Positions 1-7,451 of a DNA stretch of 64,000 nt are shown piece by piece (the stretch's first letter is position 1; every line of letters begins with the position of its first letter). The notes below the pieces were generated by a model. The model worked only from the letters and a program-made list of their open reading frames with translations, was not told the DNA's origin and did no database searches. Source of the DNA: Propionimicrobium sp. PCR01-08-3 (GTDB lineage: Bacteria; Actinomycetota; Actinomycetes; Propionibacteriales; Propionibacteriaceae); assembly GCF_030286045.1 (NCBI RefSeq), contig NZ_CP127390.1, forward strand, positions 2,931,482 through 2,995,481, given 5' to 3'. Both the position numbers and the translations under genes were made by a program.

Positions 1-1
1 A

Positions 2-1066
2 CGCTGGGCGGGCATGATCGCCGACGAGGCCCAGAACGCGAAGAACCATGCCTCCAAGGTGTTCGCGGCCGTGAAAGGTGTCGGCGCGCCGGTTACCTAC
101 GCAGTCACCGGCACCCCGATGGAGAACAATCTGAACGAGCTATGGGCGATGTTCACCCTGACCGCGCCGGGTTTGCTGGGCAGCCCGAAGCAGTTCCGGG
201 AGAGCTTCCAGCGTCCGATCGAGAAGCAGGCGGACGAGGCTCGCGAGTTGATGTCGGTGCTGCGCCGCCGGATCGCGCCCTTCTTGTTGCGCCGGACGAA
301 GAGCCAGGTCGCGCTCGATCTGCCGCCGAAGCAGGAGCAGGTCATCTCGGTGGAGCTGACGCCCGCGCACCGGCGCATCTACGACCGGCAATTGCAGCGC
401 GAACGCCAGCGTGTGCTTCAGTTGACGGACGACATCGAGCACAACCAGATCGAGGTGCTGGCCGCTCTCACCCGGTTGCGCCAGCTGGCCATTGATCCGA
501 GCTTGGTCGATCAGGGGGACAAAGAGTCGAAGGCGCCTTCCTCGAAATTGGACGCCCTGGTGCCGCTGCTTCAGGAGGCGGCCGGTGAGGGCCACCGGGT
601 GCTGGTGTTCAGCCAATTCACCCGCTATCTGCGCAAGATCGCGGCGCGGCTCGATCACGAGAAGCTCGCCTATTCGTATCTGGACGGCACCACTCCGCAC
701 CGCCGCCAGGTGATCGATGGCTTCACCTCGGGCGACGATCCGGTCTTCTTGATCAGCCTGAAGGCCGGCGGCGCGGGCATCAACCTGACCCAGGCCGACT
801 ATGCGATTCTCGCCGACCCCTGGTGGAATCCGGCGGTCGAGAATCAGGCCGTCGACCGTACGCACCGGATCGGCCAGACCAAGCCGGTGCATGTCTACCG
901 GATGGTCTCCAAGGACACCATCGAGGAGAAAGTGGTCGCCCTGCAGGACGCGAAACGCGAACTCATTTCAGGAGTGCTGGGCTCGGACGACGACTTCGAG
1001 GCGACGCGAGGCAGAGAACGGGGCAACCGCCTGACCGCCGAGGACGTCCGTCTCCTGCTGGAGTGA
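2..1066 (+). CDS. SNF2-family DEAD/DEAH helicase, C-terminal part (5' end outside window)
   Basis: The reading frame is open from base 2, so the gene starts upstream of the window and only about 354 C-terminal residues are visible. The visible part begins just before motif II (DEAQ, followed by AKN), which identifies the SNF2/Rad54-like branch of superfamily 2 ATPases. It continues through motif III (VTGTPMEN) into the second RecA-like lobe. There VLVFSQFT, LDGTTPHRRQ, FLISLKAGGAGINLTQAD (motif V) and DRTHRIGQ (motif VI) are all present. Such proteins are ATP-driven double-stranded DNA translocases. In bacteria they act in transcription or repair (RapA/HepA-like), but the exact role cannot be told without the N-terminus, which may carry a SWIM zinc finger. 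It is followed by a 120-bp gap and a convergent gene. Confidence 0.93.
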   Translation, partial: RWAGMIADEAQNAKNHASKVFAAVKGVGAPVTYAVTGTPMENNLNELWAMFTLTAPGLLGSPKQFRESFQRPIEKQADEARELMSVLRRRIAPFLLRRTKSQVALDLPPKQEQVISVELTPAHRRIYDRQLQRERQRVLQLTDDIEHNQIEVLAALTRLRQLAIDPSLVDQGDKESKAPSSKLDALVPLLQEAAGEGHRVLVFSQFTRYLRKIAARLDHEKLAYSYLDGTTPHRRQVIDGFTSGDDPVFLISLKAGGAGINLTQADYAILADPWWNPAVENQAVDRTHRIGQTKPVHVYRMVSKDTIEEKVVALQDAKRELISGVLGSDDDFEATRGRERGNRLTAEDVRLLLE

Positions 1067-1190
1067 TGCAAACGGACGACTGCGTAGCTGGTTATCGACC
1101 TACACGTGCCCGTCGCATCCCGGCATCTTGGCCTCAGCTAGTCCAGAAGGACGTACCGGCCCGGTTTGGCGTCCTGGCAGGATCACCTGA

Positions 1191-1976
1191 CTAACCGACC
1201 AGCCAATCGCTGATTGCGTCAGCCAGCGGCTGGGGATCGACCATGAAGTCGTACTCTTCCCACGGCTGCTCCACGACCGTTGACACGGGCAACTCGCGAG
1301 CGAGGTACTTCACCTGCTCGCTCGGCGGCCGTCCCTCCGCGTCATGCGATAGCCAGATCGTGACAGTGCCTGGATTCGCCTCGCGTGCACTTGCCAGCCA
1401 ATCGAGTTCCTGGATCGATTCCGGAGTGGGCGTCCAACGCGCGTCATCGTACGGCTGACGTTTGCTTTCGCATTCTCGCCAGGCCTGCTCGATACGATCG
1501 CGAACGTCTTGCCTATCGCTCAGGCCACGAGCCAGGAGCTCGTAGGCCTCATCAGGAAAGACACCTTCAGCAATTCGAGGGTCCGTCCACACATCAACGT
1601 CTGCCTGCGCGGGCTCCGCCGGATTCGCCAGTCCATCGGCGATTCTCTCCAGTCGTCGGGTATCAGCATTGTTCACGACGTGAAACCCCTCGTCCCTCGT
1701 CGAGGTTGAAATCGGGTCAATCAGCAGAGCCTTGTTGACGTCGTGGTCGGCTGCGAATCGGGCTGCGACGCTGCACCCGGTACCGCGGGCAATCACTATT
1801 GCCGGGATTGATGGCAGTTCGGACTTGATCAGTTTGAGAGAGTCGGCCGCTTGGGCCAATGCAAGGATCGAGTTCACCGCCGCGACCGGAGCCACGATTG
1901 CGTCCGGTAGGTGTTCAGAAAGGACGCCCAGACCCCAGCGGCCCAATTGCGGATCGACAAGGAGTAGCGAGTTCAT
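1191..1976 (-). CDS. hypothetical protein, possible alpha/beta-hydrolase fold
   Basis: The predicted protein has 261 residues and no family I recognise with certainty. It begins with a hydrophobic strand (SLLLVDP). Around residues 60-70 it has VIARGTGCSVAARFA, which resembles the nucleophile elbow G-x-S-x-G of alpha/beta hydrolases but is degenerate (GTGCS). The middle has a LLIDPIST strand, and the C-terminus (EEYDFMVDPQPLADAISDWL) looks like the end of an alpha/beta hydrolase with a conserved Asp region. There is no signal peptide or membrane segment. The start is an ATG with a weak purine-rich upstream stretch. A catalytic function is unproven; it may be a non-catalytic hydrolase homologue. 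Confidence 0.6.
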   Translation of the reverse strand: MNSLLLVDPQLGRWGLGVLSEHLPDAIVAPVAAVNSILALAQAADSLKLIKSELPSIPAIVIARGTGCSVAARFAADHDVNKALLIDPISTSTRDEGFHVVNNADTRRLERIADGLANPAEPAQADVDVWTDPRIAEGVFPDEAYELLARGLSDRQDVRDRIEQAWRECESKRQPYDDARWTPTPESIQELDWLASAREANPGTVTIWLSHDAEGRPPSEQVKYLARELPVSTVVEQPWEEYDFMVDPQPLADAISDWLVG

Positions 1977-2135
1977 GCTCGCATCCTTACACGATGCGGC
2001 CGTGGCCGCTCGAACTCCAGCACGTTCGATATCTCCCGCGCCCGGCTCCGATCAGATGGCCCTCGCTGCCGAAGCGAGGCCGCGAATGCATATGCCGGAG
2101 GCGCGTCGAACCGTTTCCCGGGTACCGGCGATGAT

Positions 2136-2873
2136 TCAGTCCAGCACCTTCAGGGCACCAACCACCAGGTCGCGGGCGTAGGGGGCGGCGATCTTGCGCA
2201 GAAAGGCCGGGAAGTCGACGTTCGCATCCTGATCGGCGCGATCTGAGATTGTCCTGGCTACGGCAAATGGAATGCCTGCCATGGCGCACACTTGAGCGAC
2301 CGCGGCGCCTTCCATCTCGACCGCCAGGGCGTCCGGAAGTTCGCTGCGCAACTTCGCCGATCCTTCGGCAGTGTTCACGAAGACATCTCCGGAGATGATC
2401 AATCCCGGACGCACGGTGGGGTCGTCCAACCCGAGTGAAGCGAGCGCTGCCCTGTGACCGGCAACCGCGCCCACGGCGGCACCGGCGAGCGCCGCCGTCA
2501 GGTAGGCGTCCGCGGGGATGCGCGTCTTGCCGACCACCGGGGAAACCCAGCGATCCCACAGCGGACGCGCGTCCAGGTCGTGCTGCAGAAGCTCAGTGGC
2601 GATCACGATGTCGCCGGGGTTCACGTCTTTTCCGATACCCCCGGCGGTGCCGACATGAATCATGCCGGAGGCCCGCTCGGCGAGCACAGCTGCGGTAGTG
2701 GCTGCGGCAACCTTACCGACCCCCGACAGCGTGAGCAGCACGTCACGGCCGGCCAGCCGGGCGTGCAGCAGCGTGACGCCTGCCACCTTTTCGGAGCAGA
2801 TCTCGCCCTCGTCACGTGCGGCGGCCACGATCGCCGACAGCTCATCCTCCAACGCTGCGATGATCGCGAGCAT
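2136..2873 (-). CDS. mtnN: 5'-methylthioadenosine/S-adenosylhomocysteine nucleosidase
   Basis: This is a purine-nucleoside-phosphorylase-fold enzyme that hydrolyses methylthioadenosine and S-adenosylhomocysteine to adenine plus the thioribose product. It works in the cytoplasm in SAM salvage and AI-2 precursor formation. The 245-residue length fits the family (about 230-245). Diagnostic elements are the N-terminal IIAALEDEL, the substrate-site segment GTAGGI near residue 77, IISGDVFV in the middle, VEMEGAAVAQV (the Glu that contacts the ribose), and ISDRAD near the C-terminus, whose Asp is the catalytic acid. A purine-rich stretch precedes the ATG. The convergent spacing to its neighbours suggests a single-gene unit. 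Confidence 0.93.
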   Translation of the reverse strand: MLAIIAALEDELSAIVAAARDEGEICSEKVAGVTLLHARLAGRDVLLTLSGVGKVAAATTAAVLAERASGMIHVGTAGGIGKDVNPGDIVIATELLQHDLDARPLWDRWVSPVVGKTRIPADAYLTAALAGAAVGAVAGHRAALASLGLDDPTVRPGLIISGDVFVNTAEGSAKLRSELPDALAVEMEGAAVAQVCAMAGIPFAVARTISDRADQDANVDFPAFLRKIAAPYARDLVVGALKVLD

Positions 2874-2919
2874 CTCTCCAGCCTCCTCGGGTCAATTGGT
2901 ACATATCATCCCACGGCGA

Positions 2920-3312
2920 CTATGTGAGCAATCGCCAGCCGAGCTTCGCCGATGCTCGGCGATCGAAGGTCACGACCTCATCGCATCCGGCCCGTGCGGC
3001 AACGGACGCGATCAACGCGTCCGGAAAGTCCGCGCCCTTTCCGGCAGCCGCAATCGCCGATGCAACGGACGACGGATCTTCAGCACGGATCTCATCAGCC
3101 ATGGACAGCTCAGACAGCTGAGCCACGACGTCCAACCTCGCAAAACCATAGGCACGGGTCAGCACCCAATAGACCTCGGCCCAGACAACTGTCGCAATGA
3201 ATCCCGGTCTGATTTCGGTTAGCCGTTCGAAAACAGCCGTCGCACGTTGAGCCTGGGCGGCATCATCTTGGGTGAGAAAGCGCACGACGATATTGGTGTC
3301 AAGCCCTATCAC
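2920..3312 (-). CDS. vapC: VapC-family PIN-domain ribonuclease toxin
   Basis: This 130-residue PIN-domain protein matches the VapC toxin length. The acidic metal-binding set is complete: D5 in GLDTN, E46 in VWAEVYWV, D95/D98 in GADFPDALIA and D117 in VTFDRR. It should therefore be an active Mg2+-dependent endoribonuclease. Known VapCs cleave tRNA anticodon loops or rRNA; the target here cannot be read from sequence. It starts inside the stop of the upstream AbrB-type antitoxin (4-bp overlap), the usual translationally coupled toxin-antitoxin order. Confidence 0.93.
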   Translation of the reverse strand: MIGLDTNIVVRFLTQDDAAQAQRATAVFERLTEIRPGFIATVVWAEVYWVLTRAYGFARLDVVAQLSELSMADEIRAEDPSSVASAIAAAGKGADFPDALIASVAARAGCDEVVTFDRRASAKLGWRLLT

Positions 3313-3554
3313 TTCTGCGAATCCTCAGCCCCGCTGGCAATCGCCTGGTCCATCTCCTCGAGGGATTTCGCAGGTCCGGAATAACGAAGGGCACCTGCTA
3401 ACTTCTTGACCGGACGATGCTCCCGGCGCAGCTCGTATCCACCATCGGCAGTCTTCACAAATTGGACGCGGCTACCGGGTTTCAGATCGAGATCTTCGCG
3501 CACGCTTTTCGGGATTGTTATCTGACCTTTGCTGGTTATCGTTCCTGTCGCCAT
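3309..3554 (-). CDS. vapB: AbrB/MazE-type antitoxin of the VapBC pair
   Basis: The predicted 81-residue protein has an N-terminal swapped-hairpin DNA-binding domain (TGTITSKGQITIPKSVRE...GSRVQF, residues 3-32), as in AbrB/SpoVT antitoxins. Its flexible acidic C-terminus (SLEEMDQAIASGAED) is expected to wrap the PIN toxin. A strong ribosome site (AAGGAGG) sits 5-6 nt upstream of the ATG and lies inside a perfect inverted repeat. The stop overlaps the vapC start by 4 bp. The protein probably represses its own operon. Confidence 0.92.
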   Translation of the reverse strand: MATGTITSKGQITIPKSVREDLDLKPGSRVQFVKTADGGYELRREHRPVKKLAGALRYSGPAKSLEEMDQAIASGAEDSQK

Positions 3555-3558
3555 AATT

Positions 3559-3582
3559 CCTCCTTACTCAAGGGTAAGGAGG
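3559..3582. promoter_or_regulatory. 9-bp inverted repeat over the vapB ribosome site
   Basis: CCTCCTTAC at 3559-3567 and GTAAGGAGG at 3574-3582 are perfect inverted repeats separated by 6 bases. The arm nearest vapB is the ribosome-binding site itself when read on the minus strand. The element is either the AbrB-type autoregulatory operator, an RNA hairpin that hides the ribosome site, or both. Confidence 0.6.
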
Positions 3583-3779
3583 TCTCTATCGCATCGCAAG
3601 GTGGCCTTCTGACGGACCGCTCAACAGCCGATGCTGCCCGATATCCGCACTGGGCTCTGATGCAGTTCGTGATCTACGCAGTGATCGGCATCTTTGTGTT
3701 GCGGCGGGTCCCGGATTCGCGTCCGCGATAACAGCGATCGCCCTCTGTACCCTGAGGGGGTAGCCGAGCACAGGAGCAG

Positions 3780-4655
3780 ATGATGCCCGATATCCGCTTG
3801 ATCGCGTCCGATATGGACCACACGTTGCTTACCGAAGCCAGCGAACTGCCGCCGGACTTCCATAGTTACGTCGAGCGGTTGAATCAGGCTGGGATCGTTT
3901 TCGTCGCGGCAAGCGGGCGCCCCTACTTCACGCTGAAGTCGATGTTCCCCAAAGGCGGGCCGGGCATCGCCTACATCGGCGACAACGGCGGAACCGTCAC
4001 ATTTGACGGCAAGGTGCTTTTCGAGTCGTTGATGCCCACCACCGACTACCAGGCGATGATCGCCCTCACCCATGAGCAGACTCATGGCGTCCCGATCATC
4101 TGCGGCATCGAGACTGCCTATGTCGAATCCCACTTCCGGACGCACGAACAGTTTCTGCGCACCTTCTACTCCGAACTCACCTTCGTCGACGACCTCGGCA
4201 CGGTCAGCGCCAAAGCCGACAAGTTCACCGTCTATTGTCCCGATGCGGACGCGATCGAGCGCGCCGACCGCGTCTTTCGCCCGGCTTACGAGGGCGACTT
4301 CGCCGTCACCATCGGCGGCAGAGTCTGGGTCGACATCATGAATCCAGGTGTATCAAAGGGTCACGGACTACGGGTTTTGGCGTCCCATCTCGGTTTGACG
4401 CCCGAGCAGATGATGGCCTTCGGCGACACGTTCAACGACATCGAGATGCTGGACGAGGCCTACTACTCCTACGCAGTCGCCAACGCCGAGCAGGAGGTGC
4501 GCGACCGGGCACGCTTCCAGGCCGCATCGAACGACGAGTTCGGGGTGGTCGCGGTCATTCAAAAGGTCCTCGCCGAGGTCGCGCGGGGCGATTCCCTCGC
4601 GGCAGACGGGTCCCGCAGCCAAAGCGGCGCGGAGAGCCAGACAGCAGGGGCCTGA
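3780..4655 (+). CDS. Cof-type HAD-superfamily phosphatase
   Basis: The predicted protein has 291 residues and HAD motif I as IASDMDHTLL (nucleophile D11, acid/base D13), motif II as VAASGRPYF, a Lys in the VSKGHGLRVL region and motif IV as FGDTFNDIEML. The cap between motifs II and III and the length fit the type IIB (Cof/YidA) subfamily of sugar-phosphate or cofactor phosphatases. The substrate is not predictable. An AGGAG ribosome site lies 3-8 nt before tandem ATG codons at 3780 and 3783, so either start is possible. The last 30 residues are low-complexity polar and overlap the decayed toxin on the other strand. Confidence 0.88.
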   Translation: MMPDIRLIASDMDHTLLTEASELPPDFHSYVERLNQAGIVFVAASGRPYFTLKSMFPKGGPGIAYIGDNGGTVTFDGKVLFESLMPTTDYQAMIALTHEQTHGVPIICGIETAYVESHFRTHEQFLRTFYSELTFVDDLGTVSAKADKFTVYCPDADAIERADRVFRPAYEGDFAVTIGGRVWVDIMNPGVSKGHGLRVLASHLGLTPEQMMAFGDTFNDIEMLDEAYYSYAVANAEQEVRDRARFQAASNDEFGVVAVIQKVLAEVARGDSLAADGSRSQSGAESQTAGA

Positions 4656-4670
4656 TTCACCAATTCGGAC

Positions 4671-4768
4671 TCATGTCTCGAATGGATTGACGACCCGCAG
4701 CACATCAACACCGGATCGGAGCCGGTCTTCATGAACTCGGATACGGCATTCGTGTCGGCGAAGATCAC
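4671..4768 (-). pseudogene. truncated FitB/VapC-like PIN toxin remnant
   Basis: A GTG start at 4768 overlaps the antitoxin stop as GTGA. It is followed by VIFADTNAVSEFMKTGSDPV, a typical PIN-domain N-terminus with the first catalytic Asp. After about 20 codons the PIN similarity ends. The frame runs antisense into the HAD gene, or after a frame change reads VDVLRVVNPFET and stops at 4671. A functional toxin needs about 135 residues and three more acidic residues, so this copy is dead. Confidence 0.7.
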
Positions 4769-5001
4769 GGCAGGTCCACCTCCCGTGGCATGTCGGTGCG
4801 GCCGACGAGCGGAAGACCGACCTCGCCCGCGGTGCGCATCGCCTCATGGAGGGCCAACAAAAAGTTGTCTTGAGGTGTGTCCACGGCCGCGTCCAAGATG
4901 GCGCGGACTTCAGCCTCCACCGATCGTCCATGTTTGGCGGCGCGGGCCTGTAGCCGCTCGTACGTCTGATCCTTCACCTGCCGGATGATTAGTGTGCTCA
5001 C
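4765..5001 (-). CDS. FitA-like ribbon-helix-helix antitoxin
   Basis: This is a 78-residue protein. Residues 1-40 (STLIIRQVKDQTYERLQARAAKHGRSVEAEVR) form an Arc/FitA ribbon-helix-helix DNA-binding domain, and the C-terminal tail would bind the toxin. The GTG at 5001 is preferred over the upstream GTG at 5010 because AGGAGG lies 8 nt before 5001 but directly abuts 5010. Its cognate PIN toxin downstream is truncated, so it is an orphan antitoxin that may still repress its promoter or neutralise a related toxin. Confidence 0.8.
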   Translation of the reverse strand: MSTLIIRQVKDQTYERLQARAAKHGRSVEAEVRAILDAAVDTPQDNFLLALHEAMRTAGEVGLPLVGRTDMPREVDLP

Positions 5002-5131
5002 ATCAAACACCTCCTGACAGCAATGCTCGCACTGCTTGTGATTCCGAAGTCGCTCGCCTCGTCGCGGATGAAGAAGCGCGGCGCATCTGACTCAACATCT
5101 GAGCCCAATCGACTGCCCCTAGGCTGAGGAA

Positions 5132-5437
5132 ATGACACGTACTCTGACCGAACAACTCGATCGCCGTCCCATTGACGAACAAGTCGTTGAGCAGATCGCT
5201 GAGCACATGCGCAAGCGGGTGCGGGCTGCACGGCTCCGTGAGCTTCGCGACGAACAACACATCACTCAAAAAGAGCTCGCGAATCAGCTGAATGTTTCGC
5301 AGAACCGTGTTTCTCAGATCGAAATCGGAGAAGTTGATAAGGCACAGGTCGACACCTTGCGCCGCTATGTCGAAGCTCTCGGGGGAACCCTCACTCTAGA
5401 AGCCTCGTTCGGCGATACCCGCTATCTCATTGGTTGA
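5132..5437 (+). CDS. Xre-family helix-turn-helix regulator (HigA-like)
   Basis: The predicted protein has 101 residues. The HTH_3 domain spans residues 35-90: LRELRDEQHITQKELANQLNVSQNRVSQIE carries the QKELA and SQNRVSQIE recognition helices. This architecture, with an N-terminal helix and the tail GGTLTLEASFGD, matches HigA/MqsA-type antitoxins of HigBA modules. No intact toxin gene lies immediately upstream or downstream, so it is an orphan regulator next to a decayed FitAB pair. Confidence 0.82.
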   Translation: MTRTLTEQLDRRPIDEQVVEQIAEHMRKRVRAARLRELRDEQHITQKELANQLNVSQNRVSQIEIGEVDKAQVDTLRRYVEALGGTLTLEASFGDTRYLIG

Positions 5438-5491
5438 TTCCGGACGCATCAACGGCACCTGAACGCGGAGATCGAACCGGCACTGCGCCCG

Positions 5492-5520
5492 TGACAACTG
5501 TCATGGTGAGGTCGTGACAG
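5492..5520. promoter_or_regulatory. overlapping dyads upstream of the ABC/two-component operon
   Basis: TGACAACTGTCA (5492-5503) is a dyad, and its right half CTGTCA pairs again with TGACAG at 5515-5520. The cluster ends 42 bp before the ABC ATPase start. It is a candidate binding site for the NarL-type response regulator encoded in the same operon. Confidence 0.45.
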
Positions 5521-5562
5521 CGCCTATCGGCACCTGACGCCGATCCCGGTCACGATGGACGC

Positions 5563-6654
5563 ATGGACACCGTCATCGAGGCGCACAACCTCTCGAAAAC
5601 GTTCCGCGTCCGCTCGTCTTCTCCGGTGCACGCGGTGGCGGGCATCGACCTGGCCGTCGGTGAGGGTGAGCTCGTCGCCTTCCTCGGCCCGAACGGTGCG
5701 GGCAAGACCACGACCATCGACATGATCCTCGGTTTGACCCAGCCGACCTCGGGGACGCTCGCGGTTTGCGGGATGGCGCCCCGGCAGGCAATCATTCACA
5801 GCCACGTCTCCGCCGTGCTGCAAACTGGCGGGCTGTTGCGGGACATCACCGTGCAAGAGACGGTCGAGGTGATCGCCGCGCAGTATCCCAGCCACCTCGA
5901 AGTCGACGATGTGATGCAGCGCGCCGGCATCACCGACCTGGCCAAACGCCGAGTCTCCAAATGCTCGGGCGGCGAACAGCAGCGGCTGCGTTTCGCCCTG
6001 GCCCTGCTGCCCGACCCCGACCTGCTCATCCTCGACGAACCCACCGCCGGTATGGACGTCAATGCCCGGCACACGTTCTGGGACGCGATGCGCACCGAAT
6101 CTCACCGGACGGTGCTCTTCGCGACGCACTATCTCGAGGAGGCGCAGTCCTTCGCCGACCGGATCGTGCTGATGAACCGCGGCGAGATCATCGCCGACGG
6201 CACCACCCAGCAGATCCGCGCGCTCACCAACGTCCGAACGGTGACGTTCGTCCACGACGACCCAGCGTCCGTGAAACCGAGACTGGCTGCCCACCCGGGC
6301 GTGACACGAGTCGTCACCAACACTCGCGCCATCACGGCGGAAACCAGCGATTCGGACGCCCTGCTCGCCGACGTGCTCGCCTGGGGCGGGCACGACATCG
6401 AGGTGACCGCGCCCAGCCTGGAAGCGGCGTTCATGGCACTCACCCAATCCGATTCCGACGCTCACTCACGGCAACGACCCGCGCCAGATGCGGGAACCGC
6501 GTCCGATTTAGACGCTCACCCAGGACAGGGGCCGATGCCAGGTGCCGGGCCTGCGTCCGATTTCACCCCGGGAGACAGCCGCACGAGCGGCGACCACGGC
6601 GCACCCGCACCAGCCGCCGGAACCTCACCCGCACGCGGCACCGAGGAGGCCTGA
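5563..6654 (+). CDS. ABC transporter ATP-binding protein (drug/antibiotic-exporter type)
   Basis: This 363-residue nucleotide-binding subunit has Walker A GPNGAGKTT (residues 42-50), a Q-loop at Q87, the signature CSGGEQQ (134-140), Walker B LLILDEP (154-160) and the H-loop ATHYLEE. This is the DrrA/CcmA-like pattern of ABC-2 exporters. The family core ends near residue 300. An extra Pro/Ala/Asp-rich tail follows, encoded partly by two imperfect 54-bp tandem units. It is the first gene of a four-gene operon (ATPase, permease, sensor kinase, response regulator), 1 nt from the permease start, so it probably acts in sensing and exporting an envelope-active compound. Confidence 0.93.
   Translation: MDTVIEAHNLSKTFRVRSSSPVHAVAGIDLAVGEGELVAFLGPNGAGKTTTIDMILGLTQPTSGTLAVCGMAPRQAIIHSHVSAVLQTGGLLRDITVQETVEVIAAQYPSHLEVDDVMQRAGITDLAKRRVSKCSGGEQQRLRFALALLPDPDLLILDEPTAGMDVNARHTFWDAMRTESHRTVLFATHYLEEAQSFADRIVLMNRGEIIADGTTQQIRALTNVRTVTFVHDDPASVKPRLAAHPGVTRVVTNTRAITAETSDSDALLADVLAWGGHDIEVTAPSLEAAFMALTQSDSDAHSRQRPAPDAGTASDLDAHPGQGPMPGAGPASDFTPGDSRTSGDHGAPAPAAGTSPARGTEEA
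6457..6564 (+). repeat. two tandem imperfect 54-bp units in the ATPase tail
   Basis: Units at 6457-6510 and 6511-6564 both begin GACGCTCAC and end near GCGTCCGATTT. They encode an 18-residue repeat of the form DAH..Q.P.P.AG.ASD. The repeat lies after the ABC ATPase core and looks like a disordered extension made by internal duplication. Confidence 0.7.
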
Positions 6655-6655
6655 C

Positions 6656-7414
6656 ATGGGAACCTACTTCGCATTGGAACTCAAGCGGGCGCTGCGCGAC
6701 CCGTCCGCGCTGATGTTCACCATCGGCATCCCGGCCTTCATGTATTACATCTTCGGCGTCTCGATGGAGTGGGGCACCTACGACATCGGCAATGGCAACG
6801 TGTCGATGTACGTGATGATCAACATGGCCGCCTACGGTGCGGTGACCGCCACCACTTCGGTGGGCGGGCTGGCCGCGGTCGAGCGGATGCAGGGCTGGGG
6901 ACGCCAACTCGGGCTCACCCCGATGCCCGACAGCCGGTTCGTGATCACCAAGGCACTGGTCGGCACCGCGGTCGCCGCCCTGCCGATCGCGCTGATCTAC
7001 CTCATCGGCTACTTCTCCGACGCGCAAGCGATCGGATGGGTGTGGCCGGCCAGCGCAGGCCTGGTGCTGCTCGGCGCCATGCTGTTCTCGCTGTACGGCC
7101 TGATGGTCGGATTCCTGTTCCGTTCCGAGAACGCCGTCGGGATCGCCTCCGGCATGGTGGTGATCTTCGGATTCCTCGGCAACGTGTTCATGCCGCTGAG
7201 CGGGGCGATGCTGACCTTCTCCAAGTTCACGCCGCTGTACGGCCTGGCCGCGCTCGCCCGGCGTCCGCTCACCGAGGGCAACGACCTCGATCAGAGCACC
7301 GGCGAACTCATCGTCCAGCCGCTGTGGCAGATTCTCGCGAACGTCGGAGCCTGGCTGCTGATCTTCGGTGTCGCCGCGATTCTGCTGGTGCGCAGGTCAC
7401 GCGAGCGGCAGTGA
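6656..7414 (+). CDS. ABC-2 type transporter permease
   Basis: The predicted 252-residue integral membrane protein has six hydrophobic segments, for example LMFTIGIPAFMYYIFGV near the N-terminus, AVAALPIALIYLIGYF, GLVLLGAMLFSLYGLMVGFLF, GMVVIFGFLGNVFMPLSG and a C-terminal helix ending in ILLVRRSRERQ. The length and helix spacing fit ABC-2 permeases paired with DrrA-like ATPases. The ATG at 6656 is chosen over an upstream in-frame ATG because GAGGAGG lies 7-13 nt ahead and the longer form would add a Pro-rich antisense-like segment. Confidence 0.9.
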   Translation: MGTYFALELKRALRDPSALMFTIGIPAFMYYIFGVSMEWGTYDIGNGNVSMYVMINMAAYGAVTATTSVGGLAAVERMQGWGRQLGLTPMPDSRFVITKALVGTAVAALPIALIYLIGYFSDAQAIGWVWPASAGLVLLGAMLFSLYGLMVGFLFRSENAVGIASGMVVIFGFLGNVFMPLSGAMLTFSKFTPLYGLAALARRPLTEGNDLDQSTGELIVQPLWQILANVGAWLLIFGVAAILLVRRSRERQ

Positions 7415-7451
7415 TTCACCGATAATGGGAGGCATCGAACAAGGAGCGAGC

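Noticed and set aside
3660-3731. 23-codon frame MQFVIYAVIGIFVLRRVPDSRPR with a membrane-like helix
   Set aside because: No ribosome site, not conserved to my knowledge, and the position suggests leader sequence of the HAD gene; it is only suggestive.
5011-5131. HigB-like toxin remnant before the Xre gene
   Set aside because: Short frames such as ARLVADEEARRI look suggestive but are too short to support a toxin homology.
5524-6465. Long minus-strand open frame (313 codons) across the ABC ATPase
   Set aside because: It is the antisense of a clear ATPase gene, has no family motif, and such frames are common in GC-rich DNA.
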